Shown: positions 45,664 to 53,360 of the stretch, in pieces | How positions within the stretch are numbered: position 1 is the first letter of the stretch | Layout of the letters: the number at the start of each line of letters is the position of its first letter | DNA from: Planococcus sp. APC 4015 | GTDB lineage: Bacteria > Actinomycetota > Actinomycetes > Actinomycetales > Microbacteriaceae | Length of the DNA stretch: 64,000 nt | Direction of reading: 5' to 3' | NCBI GenBank assembly: GCA_030407505.1 | Contig: JASDDH010000002.1 | Span: forward strand, 124,001 to 188,000 | Position numbers and translations under genes: made by a program | Notes under the pieces: generated by a model | Told to the model about the DNA's origin: nothing | Databases searched by the model: none | What the model saw: only the letters and a program-made list of their open reading frames with translations

Positions 45664-46554
45664 TCACGCGGTGAGGATCGCGTACCAGATGAGCAGCAGC
45701 GTCGTGAGGAAGCCCGCGAGCTGGTTGAGCCAGAGGAACCGGCGCCAGCCGCGCGTGGCATCGGCCGCCGTGTCGTCCGTGACCCGCCGGAACGGCCAGA
45801 CGGTCGCGAGGTAGGGCAGAACCACCAGGGCCGCGAGCGGACCGGGCCACGCGGTGAAGAGCATCGTGACACCCGCGGCGGCATAGCCGGCGAGGGCGAA
45901 CCACACCGTGAATCGGGCACCGCGCGCGGTCGCGATCGAGGCGATGCCCGCTTCGCGGTCGGCGACGACATCCTGCACCGCGCCGAACGCGTGCGAGGCG
46001 ACGCCCCAGAGTGCGAACGCGACGATGATCGCAGCGAGCTGCCACGTCCACACGGCGCCGGCGAGGACCAGGCCGTAGACGGCGGGTGAGAAGAAGTGGA
46101 TGCTGCTGGTCGCCGAGTCGGCGAAGGGGCGTTCCTTCAGTCGAAGCGGCGGGGCGCTGTAGAAGACGACGAAGAACAGGCTCGCCGCGAGCACGAGCCA
46201 GGACAGCGGCGATCCGACGACGGCGAGGAACACGACGAACGGGAGGCACGACAGCGCTGCGGCCCACAGGGTGACCCGGTGCAGGCTGCGGTCGAGCACG
46301 GCGCCGTGCGCACCGCCCTTACGGGGATTGCGGAGGTCGGACTCGTAGTCGAAGACGTCGTTGATGCCGTACATCGCGAGGTTGTAGGGGATCAGGAAGA
46401 ACAGGGTCCCGACGATGAGGGTCGCGTCGATCTCACGGGTGGTCAGGAGGTAGGCGACGGCGAACGGGTAGGCGGTGTTGACCCAGCTGACGGGCCGCGA
46501 CGAGACGAACAGCTGCCCGATCACGGAGGCCGGGCTCATCGGCGCCGCCGTCAC
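45664..46554 (-). CDS. crtEb: Lycopene elongase/hydratase-type UbiA prenyltransferase (CrtEb-like)
   Basis: Membrane prenyltransferase of the UbiA superfamily, 296 residues with about eight helices. The Asp-rich motifs are YGINDVFDYESDLRNPRKGG (NDxxDxxxD) and GAVQDVVADREAG. In C50 carotenoid producers such enzymes add C5 units to lycopene to give flavuxanthin-type products; that role is inferred from its place behind crtYe and crtYf. GTG 46554 overlaps the crtYf stop by 4 nt. Last gene of the carotenoid operon, before a hairpin. Confidence 0.92.
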   Translation of the reverse strand: MTAAPMSPASVIGQLFVSSRPVSWVNTAYPFAVAYLLTTREIDATLIVGTLFFLIPYNLAMYGINDVFDYESDLRNPRKGGAHGAVLDRSLHRVTLWAAALSCLPFVVFLAVVGSPLSWLVLAASLFFVVFYSAPPLRLKERPFADSATSSIHFFSPAVYGLVLAGAVWTWQLAAIIVAFALWGVASHAFGAVQDVVADREAGIASIATARGARFTVWFALAGYAAAGVTMLFTAWPGPLAALVVLPYLATVWPFRRVTDDTAADATRGWRRFLWLNQLAGFLTTLLLIWYAILTA

Positions 46555-46862
46555 GACGCGGCCCGTTCGCGGCGTTCGAGAAGGGTGTGCACGGCGGGCA
46601 CCAGGAACGCGGCGCAGAGGGCGTACGAGAAGTCCTCGATCGGCGCGAGACCGATCTTCACACCGCTGAGGTGCTCCTCGGGATAGGTGAACAGCTCGGC
46701 CGCGATCATGACGTTGTCGAAGATGGCGGTGAGCAGCAACAGCACGCCCGCGGTGACCGCCGACATCTTCATGCGCCGCCCGAAGCCGGGGCGACGCACG
46801 GTCGCGAGTGTCACGACGGCGGTGATCGCCGCGAAGGGGAGGACGAGGAGCGCGTAGGTCAC
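46551..46862 (-). CDS. crtYf: Heterodimeric lycopene/C50 carotenoid cyclase subunit (CrtYf-like)
   Basis: A 103-residue membrane protein with three helices, beginning TYALLVLPFAAITAVVTLA, with the lycopene-cyclase-domain motif FDNVMIAAELFTYPEEHLSG and then GVKIGLAPIEDFSYAL. It is one half of a heterodimeric cyclase with the upstream gene; in Corynebacterium the pair makes epsilon rings of decaprenoxanthin. Ring type cannot be read from sequence here. GTG 46862 overlaps the previous stop, and the stop overlaps crtEb, both by 4 nt. Confidence 0.9.
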   Translation of the reverse strand: MTYALLVLPFAAITAVVTLATVRRPGFGRRMKMSAVTAGVLLLLTAIFDNVMIAAELFTYPEEHLSGVKIGLAPIEDFSYALCAAFLVPAVHTLLERRERAAS

Positions 46863-47212
46863 GATGAGGCCCGGTCTGCCGAGGCCCCGGCGCCGTCGCG
46901 TTCGAGCAGCCGACCCGCACCGCCCCACACGACGAGCGCGAGGTAGCAGAGGAACGCGAGGAAGAACGGCTCCTCGAGGGGCAGGTGCGGCGCGAGGTCG
47001 ATGCCCAGGAGAGCGGGACTGTCGCCCTTGACGAAGATGCCCAGCGCGATACCGGCCAGATCCCACGCCAGGAAGAACACGGTGCCGAGCGCGACGGCGG
47101 CTGCGGTGCGGCCGGGCGTGCGCCAGGCGGCGAGCCGGAAGCGCGCGTCCAGCGCGGCGACACCCGCGGCGCTCACGAGGATGACGACGAGGTAGAGTCC
47201 GGGCACCCTCAC
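46859..47212 (-). CDS. crtYe: Heterodimeric lycopene/C50 carotenoid cyclase subunit (CrtYe-like)
   Basis: A 117-residue three-helix membrane protein. Family signatures: ALDARFRLAAW after the first helix, FFLAWDLAGIALGIFVKGD and the PLEEPFFLAFLCYLALVVWG segment, typical of lycopene cyclase domains. Partner of CrtYf. GTG 47212 overlaps the crtI stop by 4 nt; a second GTG two codons on is possible. The C-terminal tail is polar. Confidence 0.9.
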   Translation of the reverse strand: MRVPGLYLVVILVSAAGVAALDARFRLAAWRTPGRTAAAVALGTVFFLAWDLAGIALGIFVKGDSPALLGIDLAPHLPLEEPFFLAFLCYLALVVWGGAGRLLERDGAGASADRASS

Positions 47213-48762
47213 ACCTTCGCGGGCCGGGGGAGCGGCAGCGGGCCGGGCGTGCGGTCCCCCCGCAGCCTCTTGACGATGAGTTCGGCCGAGATGAGGCACA
47301 TCGGCAGTCCGATGCCCGGGAGCGTCGAGCCGCCGGCGTACAGGAGACCGGCGACCTTCTTCGACGCGTTGCGGGGGCGGAAGACGGCACTCTGACCGAG
47401 GGTGTGCGCCAGGCCGAGCGAGTTGCCCCGCCAGGCGTGCAGGTCCTCCTCGAAGTTCGCGGGCGTCACCGTGCGGCGCACGACGATGCGCTCCGCGAGG
47501 TCGGGGATCCCGCACCACTCCGAGATCTGCGCGATCACGGCATCGGCCGCCGCTTCGATGCCCGGGTCGCCCGCGCCGTCGACACCACCGCGGCCGAGGC
47601 CGGGATCGGCGGGGATCGGCACGAGCACGAAGAGGTTCTCGTGTCCCGCCGGAGCGACGTCGGCATCGGTCGCGCTCGGCTTGCAGACGTACAGCGACGC
47701 GGGGTCGGGGATGCGGGTCTCCTTGCCGAAGATGTCATCGAAGTTCGCCCGCCACTCCTTCGTGAACAGCAGCGTGTGGTGCGTGAGCTGGGGCAGTTCG
47801 CCCTCGACGCCGAGCATCAGCAGCAGCGCGCCGGGGCTCGGCGTCCGCGACGCCCACCACTTCTCGGGGTACGTCTGCAGCTCGGGAGGCAGGAGTGCGG
47901 TCTCGGTGTGGTGCAGGTCTGCGGTCGACACAACGAGATCGGCCGTGATCGTGCGACCATCGGCGAGACGGATGCCGGTGGCCACCGCATCCGTCGTCGT
48001 GATCGCCGCCACATCGGCGCCGGTCTCGATCTCGACGCCGTTCGCCCGCGCAAGACGCTCGACGGCCGCGATCACCGACGTGAAGCCGCCACGGGGGTAG
48101 AGCACGCCGTCGTCGAGGTCGAGGTGGCTCATCAGGTGGTACAGGCTCGGCACGCCGTAGGGCGATCCGCCCAGGAAGACGGCGGGATAGCCGAGCACCT
48201 GCCGGAGACGGGGGTCCTGGAACCGGCGGTCGACGTAGGACGCCAGGGGGCGCAGGAGCAGCGGCAGCAGGGTCGGCAGGCGCTTGACGACGATCGGATC
48301 GCGCAGGCCGGCGGTGGTCTCGTACGTGTCGTACAGGAAGTGCCCGACGGCGAGGTCGTACGCGTCGCCCGCCGAGTCGAGGTAGGCGTCGAGCTTCGCC
48401 CCGGCGCCGGGCTCGATCGACTCGAACAGCGCGGTCGCCTCCTCACGCCCCGACACCACGTCGATCGGGTCGCCGGTCTGGGTGTACACGCGGTAGGCCG
48501 GATCGAGGGGGACGAGGTCGAGCTCCGCCGCCGCGGTGGTTCCGAGCAGCTCGAAGAAGTGGTCGAAGACCTCGGGCATGAGGTACCAGCTGGGGCCGGT
48601 GTCGAAACGGAAGCCGTCGCGCTCCCAGGACCCGGCCCGCCCGCCGACCTCGCCGCGGGCCTCGAACAGCCGCACGGAATAGCCTTCGGCGCCGAGCAGC
48701 GCCGCTGTGGCGAGCCCCGCGATGCCTCCGCCGATGACGACGGCTGATCTGGTGACGGTCAT
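47209..48762 (-). CDS. crtI: Phytoene desaturase
   Basis: FAD-dependent desaturase converting phytoene to lycopene, 517 residues. The N-terminal dinucleotide-binding motif VVIGGGIAGLATAALLGAEG is followed by VGGRAGSW and FDTGPSWYLMPEVF. The C-terminal signature of CrtI enzymes is present as YAGGSTLPGIGLPMCLISAE. The start at ATG 48762 overlaps the crtB stop (ATGA) and leaves only a few residues before the FAD motif, as is normal. Confidence 0.96.
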   Translation of the reverse strand: MTVTRSAVVIGGGIAGLATAALLGAEGYSVRLFEARGEVGGRAGSWERDGFRFDTGPSWYLMPEVFDHFFELLGTTAAAELDLVPLDPAYRVYTQTGDPIDVVSGREEATALFESIEPGAGAKLDAYLDSAGDAYDLAVGHFLYDTYETTAGLRDPIVVKRLPTLLPLLLRPLASYVDRRFQDPRLRQVLGYPAVFLGGSPYGVPSLYHLMSHLDLDDGVLYPRGGFTSVIAAVERLARANGVEIETGADVAAITTTDAVATGIRLADGRTITADLVVSTADLHHTETALLPPELQTYPEKWWASRTPSPGALLLMLGVEGELPQLTHHTLLFTKEWRANFDDIFGKETRIPDPASLYVCKPSATDADVAPAGHENLFVLVPIPADPGLGRGGVDGAGDPGIEAAADAVIAQISEWCGIPDLAERIVVRRTVTPANFEEDLHAWRGNSLGLAHTLGQSAVFRPRNASKKVAGLLYAGGSTLPGIGLPMCLISAELIVKRLRGDRTPGPLPLPRPAKV

Positions 48763-49643
48763 GTGCGCGCGCTCCGGGGTGATCCGCCGAGCATCGCCCT
48801 CGCGGCGATACCGGCTTTGACGGCATCCGGAACACGTACGCGTCCGGGTGTGTCGCCCGAGCGCCGCAGGCGCTGCGAGAGGGCGGCGAAGAGATCGTGG
48901 GCGGCGGTCACCGCGCGTCGGCAATCGGCCGGCAGTTCGGGCACGACCGCCGCAGCGGCGGCCAGATCGGCGTCGATGCGGTCGAGCACGTCGTCGCGGG
49001 TCGCGCCGCTGTCGAGGCCGAGGTAATCACGGCCGAGCGCGGCCTCGTCGTGATCGCGATCGCGCAGGAAGTTGACGTCCTGGAAGGCGGCCCCGAGTCG
49101 TCGGGCCCCGTCGACCAGCGCGGGTGCGGCGGCGTGCGGGCGCGCCCGGCCCGCGTTGACGAACACCTGCAGGCACATGAGGCCGACGACCTCCGCCGAG
49201 CCGTAGACGTAGTCGTCGTGAGAGGCGTCGTCGTGGGTCGCCGTGGTCAGGTCGGTGCGCATCGACGCGAAGAACGGACGCACGAGATCTTCGCCGATGC
49301 CGCACTCCCGCGCCGTGGCGGCGAAGGCGTGGACGATGAGGTTGGCGCTGAATCCCCGCTCGATCGCGCTGTAGGTCTCGACCTCGAGGGCATCCAGGAC
49401 AGTGCCAGCCTCGTCGGCAGTGAGACCCGCTGCCTCGGCCGGGCCGTCGACGATCTCATCGGCCACGCGCACGAGCGCGTAGATGTTGCGGACATGGGGT
49501 CGGGGCCGCGGGCCGAGCATGCGGCACGCGAGACCGAATGACGTGGAATAGGCCGCGATCACGGCGGCCGCGGCATCCCGCGCCGTCTTGTCGTAGAGGC
49601 GCAGGCTCGTGGGATCGCCGTGTCGCACGCCGCGATCTGTCAC
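48759..49643 (-). CDS. crtB: Phytoene synthase
   Basis: Condenses two geranylgeranyl diphosphates to phytoene, 294 residues. Substrate-binding Asp-rich motifs are VRVADEIVDG (DExxD) and the second motif LRDRDHDEAALGRDYL. Family elements AYSTSFGLACRMLGP, NIYALVRVADE and MCLQVFVN are present. GTG 49643 overlaps the idsA stop by 4 nt and its stop overlaps crtI by 4 nt. Fits CrtB of C50 carotenoid clusters. Confidence 0.95.
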   Translation of the reverse strand: MTDRGVRHGDPTSLRLYDKTARDAAAAVIAAYSTSFGLACRMLGPRPRPHVRNIYALVRVADEIVDGPAEAAGLTADEAGTVLDALEVETYSAIERGFSANLIVHAFAATARECGIGEDLVRPFFASMRTDLTTATHDDASHDDYVYGSAEVVGLMCLQVFVNAGRARPHAAAPALVDGARRLGAAFQDVNFLRDRDHDEAALGRDYLGLDSGATRDDVLDRIDADLAAAAAVVPELPADCRRAVTAAHDLFAALSQRLRRSGDTPGRVRVPDAVKAGIAARAMLGGSPRSART

Positions 49644-50695
49644 GGGACGCGCGCCTCGACGCGGTCGGCGAGCTCGCGCAGCAGCGCCGCGGCGGGGGAG
49701 GGGAAGACGGGGTCGTCTGCGGCGAAGCGCACGCCCGACAGCGTCTCGTCGATCACGGCGCGCAGCGTCTCGCGGGCACCGCTCGCCTCGAGGGCGAGCT
49801 GCGCGTCGCGCACCGCGATCGGGCCGGTGTGGGCGACGGCCAGGGCGTCGCTGACCTTGGGCCATGTCGCCGTGGCTCGGGCGAGCGCGACCAGGGGAGT
49901 CTGCTTGGCCTCGCGCAGGTCGCCGCCGCTCGCGCGCCCGGCCTGTGCATCGGTGCCGAAGGCTCCGATGAGGTCGTCGACCAGTTGGAATGCGAGACCG
50001 AGGCTTCCGCCCGCCGACTCGAGTGCCGTGATGGCATCGGCGGAGGCTCCGGCGAGGATCGCACCGGCAGCGAGCGGTGCGCGGAACGAATACACGGCGG
50101 TCTTGTTGAAGGCCGCCGAGATGATCGCACCGGGGTCGGCGGCATCACCGGTGACGCTGTGCTCGACGTCGGCGAGCTCGCCCGCCGCCGAGATGTGCAC
50201 CGCGTCGTCGAGCAGACCGAACAGCCGGCTGCGCGACGCCGGGTCGACGTCGGCCAGGGCGACCAGTCGCGAGGCTTCGTGCAGCAGCAGATCGCCGGCG
50301 AGGATCGCCGCCGCGTCGCCGAGCAGAGCGGCGCCCGCTGCATCCGCCCCCTGGTCGACGCCCCGGAGCCGGAACTCGCCCGAGACGTTGGGTGCGCCCC
50401 GCCGCTCGGTGTCGTGGTCGATGACGTCGTCGTGCACGACGAACGCGGTGTGGAGGAGCTCGAAGGCCGCCGCCACCTCGTAGAGGCCCGCGTCGCGCGG
50501 GGGGACGCCGCCGAACGCCTGGAAAGACGCCGCGACGAGCACGGGACGCAGTCGCTTGCCACCCGCGGTCGCCCGCGCGATGGCGTCGGCCAAGGCGACG
50601 TAGCCGCCTCCCAGTGGAGCGGCGCGGTCCTTGATGCGCTGCAGCGCCGTGTCGATCGCGTCGTCGATGGCCATGCGGGACGCAGCCTCGATCAT
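49640..50695 (-). CDS. idsA: Geranylgeranyl/polyprenyl diphosphate synthase
   Basis: Trans-prenyltransferase supplying C20 GGPP for the carotenoid operon, 351 residues. First Asp-rich motif VVHDDVIDHDTERRGAP (DDxxD), with KRLRPVLV before it; second motif FQLVDDLIGAFG, in which DDxxD is changed to DDxxG as in many actinobacterial IdsA/CrtE enzymes. The small residues preceding the first motif (FELLHTAF) fit C20 rather than longer products, a rough inference. ATG 50695 overlaps the idi stop (ATGA). Confidence 0.93.
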   Translation of the reverse strand: MIEAASRMAIDDAIDTALQRIKDRAAPLGGGYVALADAIARATAGGKRLRPVLVAASFQAFGGVPPRDAGLYEVAAAFELLHTAFVVHDDVIDHDTERRGAPNVSGEFRLRGVDQGADAAGAALLGDAAAILAGDLLLHEASRLVALADVDPASRSRLFGLLDDAVHISAAGELADVEHSVTGDAADPGAIISAAFNKTAVYSFRAPLAAGAILAGASADAITALESAGGSLGLAFQLVDDLIGAFGTDAQAGRASGGDLREAKQTPLVALARATATWPKVSDALAVAHTGPIAVRDAQLALEASGARETLRAVIDETLSGVRFAADDPVFPSPAAALLRELADRVEARVP

Positions 50696-51243
50696 GAGGC
50701 CCGCCGTTGCTCGAGCGCTCCGTCGAACAGGTGCAGCTGCTCGGCCTGCAGAACGAGCCACGGGCTGAACGCCCACGGCGTGGTCACCAGCGACGCGGCG
50801 AGATCCTGCGGGTCGACCCACTCCGCGTCGACCACCTCGAGAGGGTTCAGCACCGGTTCGTGGCTGGTGCGGGCGACGTAGACGGGGCAGATCTCGTGCT
50901 CGACGATGCCGGTGGCGTCGACGGCGCGGTAGCGGAAGAGGGGAAGTGCGAGCTCGATGTCGTGGAGGGTGAGTCCGACTTCGAATTCGGCGCGCCGGCG
51001 CACCGCGTCGATGAGCGGCTCAGCGGGCTGGGGATGCCCGCAGAACGAATTGCTCCACACCCCGGGCCAGGTCTTCTTGTGGAGCGCGCGCCGCGTGACC
51101 AGAACCTGTCCGTCGTCATTGAGGACGTGGCACGAGAACGCGAGATGGAGGGCGGTGTCGGTACCGTGCACGCTGCTCTTGGGAGCCGTGCCGATCGCCT
51201 GCCCGTCGTCGTCGACGAGAACGACGAGCTCGGTGTCCACCAT
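50692..51243 (-). CDS. idi: Isopentenyl-diphosphate delta-isomerase, type I
   Basis: Interconverts IPP and DMAPP, 183 residues, Nudix-fold. Catalytic Cys in WSNSFCGHPQPAE and Glu in EHEICPVYVA, with metal ligands His in LHLAFSCHVL and HPQ. First gene of the carotenoid operon. ATG 51243 is set by GGAGGAG 6 nt upstream on the minus strand. The 78-bp region to the divergent MarR gene holds an AT-rich palindrome that probably controls it. Confidence 0.95.
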   Translation of the reverse strand: MVDTELVVLVDDDGQAIGTAPKSSVHGTDTALHLAFSCHVLNDDGQVLVTRRALHKKTWPGVWSNSFCGHPQPAEPLIDAVRRRAEFEVGLTLHDIELALPLFRYRAVDATGIVEHEICPVYVARTSHEPVLNPLEVVDAEWVDPQDLAASLVTTPWAFSPWLVLQAEQLHLFDGALEQRRAS

Positions 51244-51321
51244 GGGTTCTCCTCCCAATTCGCTAGTTTATCTAGCAATCATGTCGTGCCGATGATACAA
51301 GGGTACGGAGGAGAGTGTCCA
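51244..51321. promoter_or_regulatory. Divergent control region of the crt operon and the MarR gene, with operator-like palindrome
   Basis: 78 bp, markedly AT-richer than its surroundings. It contains the inverted repeat GCTAG-TTTAT-CTAGC at 51262-51276, 19 bp upstream of the idi start and overlapping TAAACT on the minus strand, a likely -10 element. On the plus strand GATACA before the MarR gene may be its -10. A MarR dimer bound to the palindrome would block the crt operon promoter. Mapping is by eye. Confidence 0.55.
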
Positions 51322-51792
51322 ATGTCTCAGCCCTGGCAGCCGGAGACACCGCACGACGAGGCGGTGCTCGCCGTTCTGCTGTCCCTGCGGGCATTCGGCG
51401 ACGCCATGGACCGCATGCACGGCGGCATGAAGAGCGACATGGACATGAACGCCACCGACCTCGCCGCGCTGCGGATGCTGGTCATGCGCGAGCAGCGCGG
51501 GCAGACCGTCAGCCCCCACGACCTCGCCGATCATCTGCGCATCTCCTCGGCCTCCACCACGAAGCTCCTCGACCGTCTCTCGGCGTCCGGTCACCTCGAG
51601 CGCAGCCCGCATCCGCATGATCGACGCGCCAGGGTGGTCTCGCTCACGCAGGAATCGCGTCACCAGTTCCACCGGCACTTCGGACGCCGGCTCCGCTCCA
51701 TGCGCGAGACCGCCGGGCGATACGACGACGACGAACTGCGCGTCATCGCGCGATTCCTCGACGACATCGCCGGTGCGATCGACCCTCGATGA
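51322..51792 (+). CDS. MarR family transcriptional regulator, CrtR-like
   Basis: A 156-residue winged-helix regulator: dimerisation helices at both ends, recognition region SPHDLADHLRISSASTTKLL, then DRLSASGHLERSPHPHDRRA with the wing sequence DRRARVVSLT. Divergent from idi-crt, the arrangement of Corynebacterium crtR, whose repressor responds to geranylgeranyl diphosphate; the same ligand here is inference. ATG 51322 follows GGAGGAG at 8 nt. Confidence 0.9.
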   Translation: MSQPWQPETPHDEAVLAVLLSLRAFGDAMDRMHGGMKSDMDMNATDLAALRMLVMREQRGQTVSPHDLADHLRISSASTTKLLDRLSASGHLERSPHPHDRRARVVSLTQESRHQFHRHFGRRLRSMRETAGRYDDDELRVIARFLDDIAGAIDPR

Positions 51793-51798
51793 CCTCGG

Positions 51799-51828
51799 TT
51801 CGACCTCCTCCGGATCGCGTGCTAGGCT
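51799..51828 (+). promoter_or_regulatory. Promoter of the initiator tRNA gene
   Basis: TTCGAC (51799-51804), an 18-base spacer and TAGGCT (51823-51828), 12 bases before the mature tRNA 5' end. One of the few cases in the window with a recognisable -35 box. Confidence 0.55.
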
Positions 51829-51840
51829 AACTTCTCGTGC

Positions 51841-51914
51841 CGCGGGGTGGAGCAGTTCGGTAGCTCGCTGGGCTCATAACCCAGAGGTCGCAGGTTCAAA
51901 TCCTGTCCCCGCAA
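51841..51914 (+). tRNA. Initiator tRNA-fMet (CAT)
   Basis: 74 bases with full cloverleaf: acceptor CGCGGGG / CCCCGCA, D-loop AGCAGTTCGGTAGCT, anticodon arm CTGGG-CTCATAA-CCCAG with anticodon CAT, and T-arm CAGGTTCAAATCCTG. Initiator features are clear: C1 opposite A72 leaves the first acceptor pair unpaired, and the anticodon stem has three consecutive G:C pairs. The CCA end is not encoded (AACA follows). Confidence 0.97.
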
Positions 51915-51919
51915 CAGAT

Positions 51920-51952
51920 GAAGAGGGCGTCCCGTCACGGGACGCCCTCTTC
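51920..51952 (+). terminator. Intrinsic terminator of the tRNA-fMet transcript
   Basis: Arms GAAGAGGGCGTCCCG (51920-51934) and complement (51938-51952) with a TCA loop, followed by TTTT. A textbook rho-independent terminator starting 6 bases after the tRNA. Confidence 0.92.
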
Positions 51953-52035
51953 TTTTCGTCGTCGACCAGGGTTTCACCGAAGCCGTGCGCTGCACCTGCT
52001 TGCCCGGCTCGTACCGACGACGGGAGGATGGAGCC

Positions 52036-52551
52036 ATGGCCACCACCCGAGACGCCGACCCGCGAGACGACCTCGACGACGGTCGTGACGAGACGTCGGC
52101 CGAGCGGGCGGACCGCAACTGGGTCGAGGTCCTGCAAGAGCTCCGGGTGCTGCAGACGGGCACCCAGATCCTCACCGGGTTCCTCCTCGCCCTCGCCTTC
52201 CAGCCGGCGTTCGCCGAGCTGAGCGCGGGACAGCGGACGCTCTACCTCTTCCTCATCGTGCTCGCCGCGCTTAGCGCGATCATCGCGCTCGCCCCGGTCG
52301 CCCTGCACCGGGTGCTGTTCCGCCGCCGCGCGAAGCCGCGGGTGGTGGCATACGGCCATGTGGCCCTCGTCGTCTCGCTCGCGACGGTCGCCACCCTGCT
52401 CGTCGGCGTGGTGGCGTTCGTGTTCGACGTCGTCCTCGACGGGAGCGCTGCCAGGATCGCCGTGATCGGTCTGGCCGCGGTCCTCATCGTGATGTGGATC
52501 GTCGTGCCCGTCGTCATCAGATTCCGCCACTCGACGAAGGAGGAGGCATGA
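52036..52551 (+). CDS. DUF6328 family membrane protein
   Basis: A 171-residue protein. An acidic cytoplasmic N-terminus (ADPRDDLDDGRDETSAERAD) precedes WVEVLQELRVLQTGTQILTG and four membrane helices (about residues 45-65, 72-92, 110-132, 138-160). The pattern fits actinobacterial DUF6328 proteins; function unknown. ATG 52036 has GGAGG at 9 nt. Its stop overlaps the next gene (ATGA), so the two are co-translated. Confidence 0.85.
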   Translation: MATTRDADPRDDLDDGRDETSAERADRNWVEVLQELRVLQTGTQILTGFLLALAFQPAFAELSAGQRTLYLFLIVLAALSAIIALAPVALHRVLFRRRAKPRVVAYGHVALVVSLATVATLLVGVVAFVFDVVLDGSAARIAVIGLAAVLIVMWIVVPVVIRFRHSTKEEA

Positions 52552-53360
52552 CACGTCCCGAGGTGACGGCCGTGGCCGTCGCGCAGTTCGCCCCCACCGC
52601 CGACGAGGCCTCGAATCTCGCCGCCATCGCCGAGCTCGTCGCCGCGGCGTCAGCCCGCGGCGCGCGCGTGGTGGTGTTCCCCGAGTACTCCAGCTACTTC
52701 GTCGACCCGTTCGACGCGTCGCTTGCCGAACACGCGCAGGACGTGGAGGGGCCCTTCACGCAGGCGCTCGCCGCGCTGGCAGCGGCACACGACATCCACA
52801 TCGTGGCGGGCCTCCTCGAACGAGCCGAGGACGGTCGTCGCGTGCGCAACACGGTCGTCGCGACGGATGCCGGGGGAGTCGTCGCGACCTACCGCAAGCT
52901 CCACCTCTACGACGCCTTCGGGCAGCGCGAGTCGGACTGGGTCGAGGCGGGTGTCCTCGAGGACCCGCTCACATTCGTCGTCGACGGATTGAGGTTCGGA
53001 CTCATGACGTGCTACGACCTCCGTTTCCCCGAGGTGGCGCGTCTGCTCGCCGACGCGGGGGTGGACGTCGCGCTGGTTCCGGCCGAGTGGGTGCGCGGGC
53101 CGCTCAAGGAGCATCACTGGCGCACGCTCCTGCACGCCCGCGCCATCGAGAACACCTTCTTCGTCGCGGCGGCCGATCACCCGCCGCCCCTCGGAGTGGG
53201 GCTGTCGATGATCGTCGATCCCCAGGGCGTCGAGCTGGCCGCCGTCGGAACATCGACCGACATCGCCGTGGGGCACCTGGACCGCGGTGCTGTGGCACGT
53301 GTGCGGCGCGTGAACCCCGCACTCGCGCTGCGCAGGCTGAGGGTCGTGCCCCGGGACTAG
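52548..53360 (+). CDS. Carbon-nitrogen hydrolase (nitrilase superfamily)
   Basis: Cytosolic amidase-type enzyme, 270 residues. The catalytic triad is recognisable: Glu in VVVFPEYSSYF, Lys in YRKLHLYDAFG and Cys in LMTCYDLRFPE. Overall resembles Nit2/omega-amidase-like or deaminated-glutathione amidase branches; which amide it cleaves is unknown. ATG 52548 is preceded by AAGGAGG. Convergent with the aminotransferase gene, 3' ends overlapping by 4 bases. Confidence 0.92.
   Translation: MTRPEVTAVAVAQFAPTADEASNLAAIAELVAAASARGARVVVFPEYSSYFVDPFDASLAEHAQDVEGPFTQALAALAAAHDIHIVAGLLERAEDGRRVRNTVVATDAGGVVATYRKLHLYDAFGQRESDWVEAGVLEDPLTFVVDGLRFGLMTCYDLRFPEVARLLADAGVDVALVPAEWVRGPLKEHHWRTLLHARAIENTFFVAAADHPPPLGVGLSMIVDPQGVELAAVGTSTDIAVGHLDRGAVARVRRVNPALALRRLRVVPRD

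Noticed and set aside
42732..45971. A 1079-codon open frame antisense to the UPF0182 gene
   Set aside because: Its translation is Arg/Asp/Val/His-rich low-complexity typical of high-GC shadow frames, and the opposite strand encodes a clear conserved membrane protein.
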